Source of the DNA: Diplonema japonicum
Lineage: Eukaryota > Euglenozoa > Diplonemea > Diplonemida > Diplonemidae
Length of the DNA: 64,000 nucleotides
Direction: 5' to 3'
Assembly (NCBI GenBank): GCA_964019335.1
Contig: OZ025749.1
Span: 248,001 to 312,000 of the forward strand
Below the pieces are notes generated by a model. The model was not told the DNA's origin and made no database searches. It was given only the letters and a program-made list of their open reading frames with translations. Positions 60,182-64,000 of this stretch are shown here, one piece after another. The translations under genes were made by a program, and so were the position numbers. Within the stretch, counting starts at the first letter, position 1, and every line of letters starts with the position of its first letter.

Positions 60182-61527
60182 ATGAGGCTCCCTGTGTTGC
60201 TGACCTTGTGCGTGGGCGTCGCGTTGTGTGCGAACGAGACCAACCCCTTCCTGGCCGATGCAGACAGGGAGGTCGCCATTCACGAGCTGACAACGGCTTA
60301 TTTCAATGCCTACGTCAAGGTGAAGAAGAAGGGGTACCACGTTGTTGTCCTTGAGAACCTCCCCAAGGAAAGGCACGAACTAGAGTGTCCCGCCCACTGC
60401 ACATGGATGGACAAGCAGTTTAGCGGGATGGCAGAGGCTTACCTGACGCAGAGGAATGGAAAGCTGGTGTACGAATACGACGGAAGGCAGCTGTACTTCG
60501 CACGAGTCTCCAGTGAGAGCAGGAGGCCTACCCTGATGTTGTTTAAAAGCAATGATGCTAGGGGCACCAAATACGGACACGCTAACTTGCTTGAACCTGC
60601 CAAAAAAGAACCAGCACATGAAAAGCTGGTCAAAGAGAACAGGGAGAAGTTGGGAAAGACATTGAAAAGTGTACGCAGGGCTGACGCGCGCAGCGAGCGG
60701 AGGCGACGACAGTTCACAACGCAGGAGGTCCGCGAGGAGGGGATGTACGGTGTGCGGGACTACCAGATGCCGTGGATGAACAACTTGTGCAAATGGATTA
60801 AGCTGGAGACAAAGCACCTTTTGCACGAGTGCCCGCAAGACGTGGACAGGAACATTGCAGCCACCGAGAAGAAGAGCGAGACTGGAAAGCAGATCCTCGT
60901 TGCCATCATCGGGGTCAGCTCCCTTCTGTATGTGTACGTTCAGTAAGACATCCCTTACAGGTACATCGCCCGTGCGTTTGGTATTCTGCTCAAGCCAATA
61001 GACTCGTCTGCAGAGGACAAGAAGCGCCTCTTGCACAAGGCTAAGTACATTGCTGAATTGCAGGACGAGCATGTGATGCACAGCATTGTGGATGGTTGGT
61101 GGCAGGTGTGGACAACACTGGCATTCCTCGCTTGTTTGGTGCTTGTTTCCTGTTGTGCATCTGGAATGTACTGGAACTTCCTGAACAAGCAGCCCCTGTT
61201 AGGTGGGGATTTTGGTGCACCTTACCCAAGGTTCACAGGATGGACCAAGTCCCTCCCCATGCAATCCGTGGCCATTGCGCTGGCTGTGTCGACCGCCAGT
61301 CTCTCTCTCCTTGCGCTTGGTAGAGTGGTATGGTGTACAATACAACAACAAGCAAATCACAGGCAACTATTAACTACGTGTACCTCAAGTTTCCGTTGTT
61401 TTTCGTATGCACCTGTCTCTGGGTCGCTTCTGGCAGCTTCTTGCTGTACCTCTTCGTGGAGCGCAACCAGTACTACCTCCAGAACACGTTCATGCATGAC
61501 AAGCTCCATATCTACCTTGGAAAATAG
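60182..61527 (+). CDS. signal-peptide multi-pass membrane protein with a very short intron
   Basis: The protein has a signal peptide (MRLPVLLTLCVGVALC), a lumenal Cys-containing domain with ECPAHC (about 75-80) and an LLHECPQD element, then four hydrophobic segments: ILVAIIGVSSLLYVY, TTLAFLACLVLVSC, MQSVAIALAVSTASLSLLAL and LKFPLFFVCTCLWVASG. The second half is only reached by removing an in-frame TAA at 60944. That needs an intron ending at 60960, starting at 60934 (27 nt) or 60943 (18 nt, GTAAGA); both keep frame. A second intron (61328-61362, 35 nt) is conventional. About 430 aa in total. The general plan (secreted domain with paired Cys followed by membrane helices) recalls Kar5/GEX1-like proteins, but I cannot claim homology. 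Confidence 0.65.
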
Positions 61528-61964
61528 TGTTTTCGCCGTCCGATTAGTGTGACCAACAGGCGACGACCGTCTGTTGTTGCTCTTTCCCTTTTTTTTTGTT
61601 CGTTTTGTTTGTGTCACAGAAACAAAGCCTGACCAGTTTAAAGGAAGAAAAAAAAAAAGAAAATGAGACCATGAAAACATCCTAAGGCTAAGGAATATTA
61701 TTAATTCCTTTGTGTTCCACAACGAGCACACGAAGGATGGGAGGGAAAACTGGATAAACAAAGAAAAAAAGTACGTCTTGCTCGGGGTTTGCCAGTGGGT
61801 GAATGGCGGGTTTCAAAGAACGTATGTTCTTGTAGACAACTTCAAGAATATTGAGTGCGCTGTGCTGCAACTTTAAGTTCTTCTTTTTTGTCCCTTTTTC
61901 CTGCACGACAAACCAACAAAAACCAGGTTATCCCCCTTTTTTTAAAACCACTTCCCCAACACAA
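61528..61964. other. intergenic DNA
   Basis: Moderately A/T-rich, with short frames only. An AAAAACCAG site near 61917-61925 may act as a splice acceptor for the next gene. Confidence 0.5.
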
Positions 61965-63620
61965 ATGTGGCGTGCAGCATGCTCTGTGGCCCTTGTCGGG
62001 CTGCTTGCGGTGCCTTCAGCGGCGCACCTGACTGTGGTGTGCACGGCGACGTCGCCGCAGCAACCAAACTCATTCGCCTTCTGGTTCATGACCTACGACC
62101 ACAGCCCTGATGTGGACAAGGCGCCTGGGATGGTGTACATCAAGGACCCCAGTGCGAACGTGGTGCAGGCGGAGTTCTCGAACTTCTGCAAACCCGGTGC
62201 GGGGGCGGGGCTGCCGAAGGGAGGAGCCACGGTGGACGCGTTCGAAAGCCTTTTGAAAACGCACTGCCTGGGACTGTCTGACCCGAGCGGGAGGGTCCCC
62301 ATCTTCTCGGACAGCCAGATGACCTGCTACAACCCAGACACGAACAACCCTATCCCCCACTACGCCCTGGGGGTGACGGGGAGCACCGCCGTCGACACCC
62401 CTTACCACACGAGCGTCATGACAGACTACTACTTCGTGGTGGTGGAGAACACGAACGGGGGCGCGTTGAAGTCAGGGAGCTACGTGACTTGGTTCACAGG
62501 GACGGACCAGAACATGGACCCCTGCAGCACGGACTACCCCTGCTCCCTCGCCTCGCAGGCCTGGACCTTCGACATCTCTGTGATCAACGGGGGCCCGAGG
62601 TGCAAGACGGCTCCTCCCTCTTCCCTGACGGCCAACGTGGTCCCTGCGACTCTCAGCCAGTGCGACGGGTCGGTGCTCTCCATCTTCGTGGGGGAGGTGT
62701 GCCAGGCGCAGTGCGAGGCTGGCTACTCGAAGGCCGGGGTGCTGGAGTGCGTGGACAACGGGGACGGGACGGGGTCCTGGAGCAGCGGCTTCGCCTGCAC
62801 GAACGACGTGGTGTGCGAGGTACCGTCGGCGGCGAACCAGAACAACCACCTCATCAGCCCGGACATCAAGGGAGTGCTTCCCCCGTGCGGGGCGCTCACC
62901 CCCGCGGACACGAGCTGCCCGTACACCTGCAACGGGTTCGGAAACCAGGCGGGTCCCGGGAAGATCAGGTGCACCAACGTGAACGGGAAGGGGGTGTGGA
63001 AGGCGGACGTGGCTGCGGGAGGGTACGACGGATGCGCTTGGACGGTCGCCCCTCCTCCCACCCCGCAGCCCACCAATGCGCCGTGCAATGACGGGGTGGA
63101 GGTGGTGGTGGGGGCAGGACCTTCTTCTGCTGTCCTTCTCGGGACCCCTTTGGACGGGGAGGACCGCTTCGAAGGCAGTGGGGTGAGGCTCACCAGGATC
63201 CCTTCGAGCTTTCAACAGATGAGGCTGCACGTCCCCGCCCTCCCTGTGGCCGAGGGGACCTCGATGGAGCTGAAGTGCTGTGGAACGGAGGTGTGCGAGT
63301 TCGTGGTGTCCCACTACCACTGCCCTCCTTGCTCTAGAACGGTGAACGGGGGCTTCCCCTCCCTCCTTCCCCTCTCTGGTTTTACGTCCGCCTCCTGCGC
63401 ACCTCGGTACGGCACCACAGAGCAGAGGATGGTCTCCTACAGGATCCAGGTGCAGCCGGGGGAGTCCGTTGAGGTCCCCAAGACCACCACAGAGGCCTCC
63501 TCTTTCGTCGTCTTCAGCCAGACTGGGGCCCTTCCCAGTGATTGGTGTCCTGCTCTGGAAAACAGGGGTTGTGGAGGACCCTGTCCCGTCACCGTTTGCT
63601 CTTGCCACACTACCTTGTGA
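61965..63620 (+). CDS. secreted Cys-rich protein with sushi-like modules, 551 aa
   Basis: The N-terminus MWRAACSVALVGLLAVPSAAH is a signal peptide, followed directly by mature HLTVVCTATSPQQPNSFAFW. Residues about 25-210 form a beta-rich domain. From about 220 to 365, Cys-spaced units with GEVCQAQCEAGYSKAGVLEC and SCPYTCNGFGNQAGPGKIRC resemble complement-control/sushi-type modules. After a Pro/Thr linker (about 365-380) a third Cys-rich region ends in a CxC-type tail (VCSCHTTL). No transmembrane segment or clear GPI signal is present, so it is likely secreted or cell-surface bound through partners. The ATG at 61965 was chosen as it starts the signal peptide. Codon use is strongly GC-rich in the middle. 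No intron. Confidence 0.75.
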   Translation: MWRAACSVALVGLLAVPSAAHLTVVCTATSPQQPNSFAFWFMTYDHSPDVDKAPGMVYIKDPSANVVQAEFSNFCKPGAGAGLPKGGATVDAFESLLKTHCLGLSDPSGRVPIFSDSQMTCYNPDTNNPIPHYALGVTGSTAVDTPYHTSVMTDYYFVVVENTNGGALKSGSYVTWFTGTDQNMDPCSTDYPCSLASQAWTFDISVINGGPRCKTAPPSSLTANVVPATLSQCDGSVLSIFVGEVCQAQCEAGYSKAGVLECVDNGDGTGSWSSGFACTNDVVCEVPSAANQNNHLISPDIKGVLPPCGALTPADTSCPYTCNGFGNQAGPGKIRCTNVNGKGVWKADVAAGGYDGCAWTVAPPPTPQPTNAPCNDGVEVVVGAGPSSAVLLGTPLDGEDRFEGSGVRLTRIPSSFQQMRLHVPALPVAEGTSMELKCCGTEVCEFVVSHYHCPPCSRTVNGGFPSLLPLSGFTSASCAPRYGTTEQRMVSYRIQVQPGESVEVPKTTTEASSFVVFSQTGALPSDWCPALENRGCGGPCPVTVCSCHTTL

Positions 63621-63726
63621 TGATGATGATGGTGATGGGCAAGAGCGAGAATAATATTTTCTTTTTTTTTACAAAAACTTATCCTTCAAAAAATAATTTT
63701 ATATCTCGAGCGAAAAAAACTCAAAA
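63621..63726. other. A/T-rich 3' flank
   Basis: A short GATGAT repeat and A/T-rich sequence after the last stop codon; nothing recognised. Confidence 0.4.
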
Positions 63727-63854
63727 ATTTTATAACTATATGCAACTTGTGCATTTTATAACTATATGCAGCTTATTTGCTGAATCCCAGTTTTTTAAAG
63801 CCTTTTTGCTCGTGCGAACAACGAGCAAGACATTTAGTCATAACGAATTATATT
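63727..63854. repeat. dispersed AT-rich repeat, copy 2
   Basis: Shares ordered blocks with 8983-9090: TTTTATAACTATATGCA (here twice, at about 63728 and 63754), CTTTTTGCTCGTG, GAACAAC, AGTCATAA and GAATTATAT. Here TTGCTCGT and ACGAGCAA form a perfect 8-bp hairpin stem that copy 1 lacks. Confidence 0.6.
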
Positions 63855-64000
63855 TTCACCCATGTTTTTATCTACCGGTAGGTAAAACCTTTTGTTTCCT
63901 CTTGTTCCCTCTCTTTTCAAAACAACTTCTTTGCTCCCTTTTTATTAATAAAGAAAAAAGAAAGAATCGTATTTTTAAGGTAGAAGAACAAACGATAGTC
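63855..64000. other. A/T-rich end of window
   Basis: Only short A/T-rich tracts; no feature recognised. Confidence 0.4.

Noticed and set aside
62472-63608. 378-codon minus-strand ORF opposite the secreted protein
   Set aside because: It is Arg/His/Pro-rich, as expected from a GC-rich gene read backwards, and shows no domain.
1-64000. Homopolymer runs as pure sequencing error
   Set aside because: Lengths may be inaccurate, but runs occur at consistent places (leaders, intron cores, element ends) and coding frames are intact, so they are not merely artefacts. Exact lengths should not be trusted.
1-64000. Spliced-leader RNA gene or tRNA genes
   Set aside because: I looked for a short donor-bearing SL unit and tRNA boxes by eye and found none I could defend.

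Overview
The window reads as nuclear DNA from a flagellated unicellular eukaryote. It holds two kinesins, an outer-dynein-arm docking protein homologue, a four-domain voltage-gated cation channel, mitochondrial Pam16, a histone stem-loop-binding protein and about 25 short GT-AG introns. Every host gene I can support (27 of them) lies on the + strand across about 63 kb, and most start codons follow a pyrimidine tract ending in AG and an A-rich leader. One-strand gene arrays with pyrimidine/AG leaders are what euglenozoans with polycistronic transcription and spliced-leader trans-splicing show. Because conventional cis introns are common here, a diplonemid- or euglenid-like organism is my best guess (inference, low to moderate confidence). 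Homopolymer runs of all four bases, often 15-60 nt, fill the intergenic DNA and most introns.

Layout. 0.7-8.7 kb: an unknown acidic protein; a decayed hAT-like transposon bounded by poly(C)/poly(G); a 264-bp MITE; an L-rhamnose-mutarotase family protein; a RecA-like (SWSAP1-like) ATPase; a kinesin-14; a ubiquitin-like + leucine-rich-repeat protein. 8.7-15.5 kb: a recent duplication of a small tail-anchored-protein gene, its copies separated by a nest of mobile-element remnants (truncated tyrosine recombinase, an unknown Ala-rich element ORF, a decayed piggyBac transposase). 15.7-24 kb: a membrane protein, a coiled-coil protein, a triple-domain RidA, a single RidA, two small lipidation/Cys-rich proteins and a 5'-truncated non-LTR retrotransposon. 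24.5-34.9 kb: a zinc-knuckle coiled-coil protein, a Gln/His-rich CCCH protein and a SAM-kinesin-13. 35.1-36.9 kb: a decayed piggyBac element with TTAA-flanked 13-bp inverted repeats. 37.4-50.3 kb: the channel (with a PDZ-like domain in its II-III linker), a WD40 protein, Pam16, and a coiled-coil gene whose second intron carries a whole pogo-like transposon. 51-63.6 kb: ODAD4-like TPR protein, SLBP-PB1 fusion, a large unknown helical protein, a CHORD-like mini-protein, a PIP-box protein, a multi-pass membrane protein and a secreted Cys-rich protein.

The genes do not form one pathway, as expected for a eukaryotic one-strand array; several (kinesins, ODAD4-like, channel, WD40) fit motility and cytoskeleton. 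The most unusual items are protein architectures: a single-chain triple RidA, SLBP fused to PB1, and a channel with a PDZ-like domain inside an intracellular loop. On the DNA level, the most informative are a transposon carried harmlessly in an intron, an 18- or 27-nt intron, and a fold-back insertion that distinguishes two otherwise near-identical gene copies.

I worked by eye, without alignments. Splice sites are inferred from GT/AG positions that keep frame and domain continuity.
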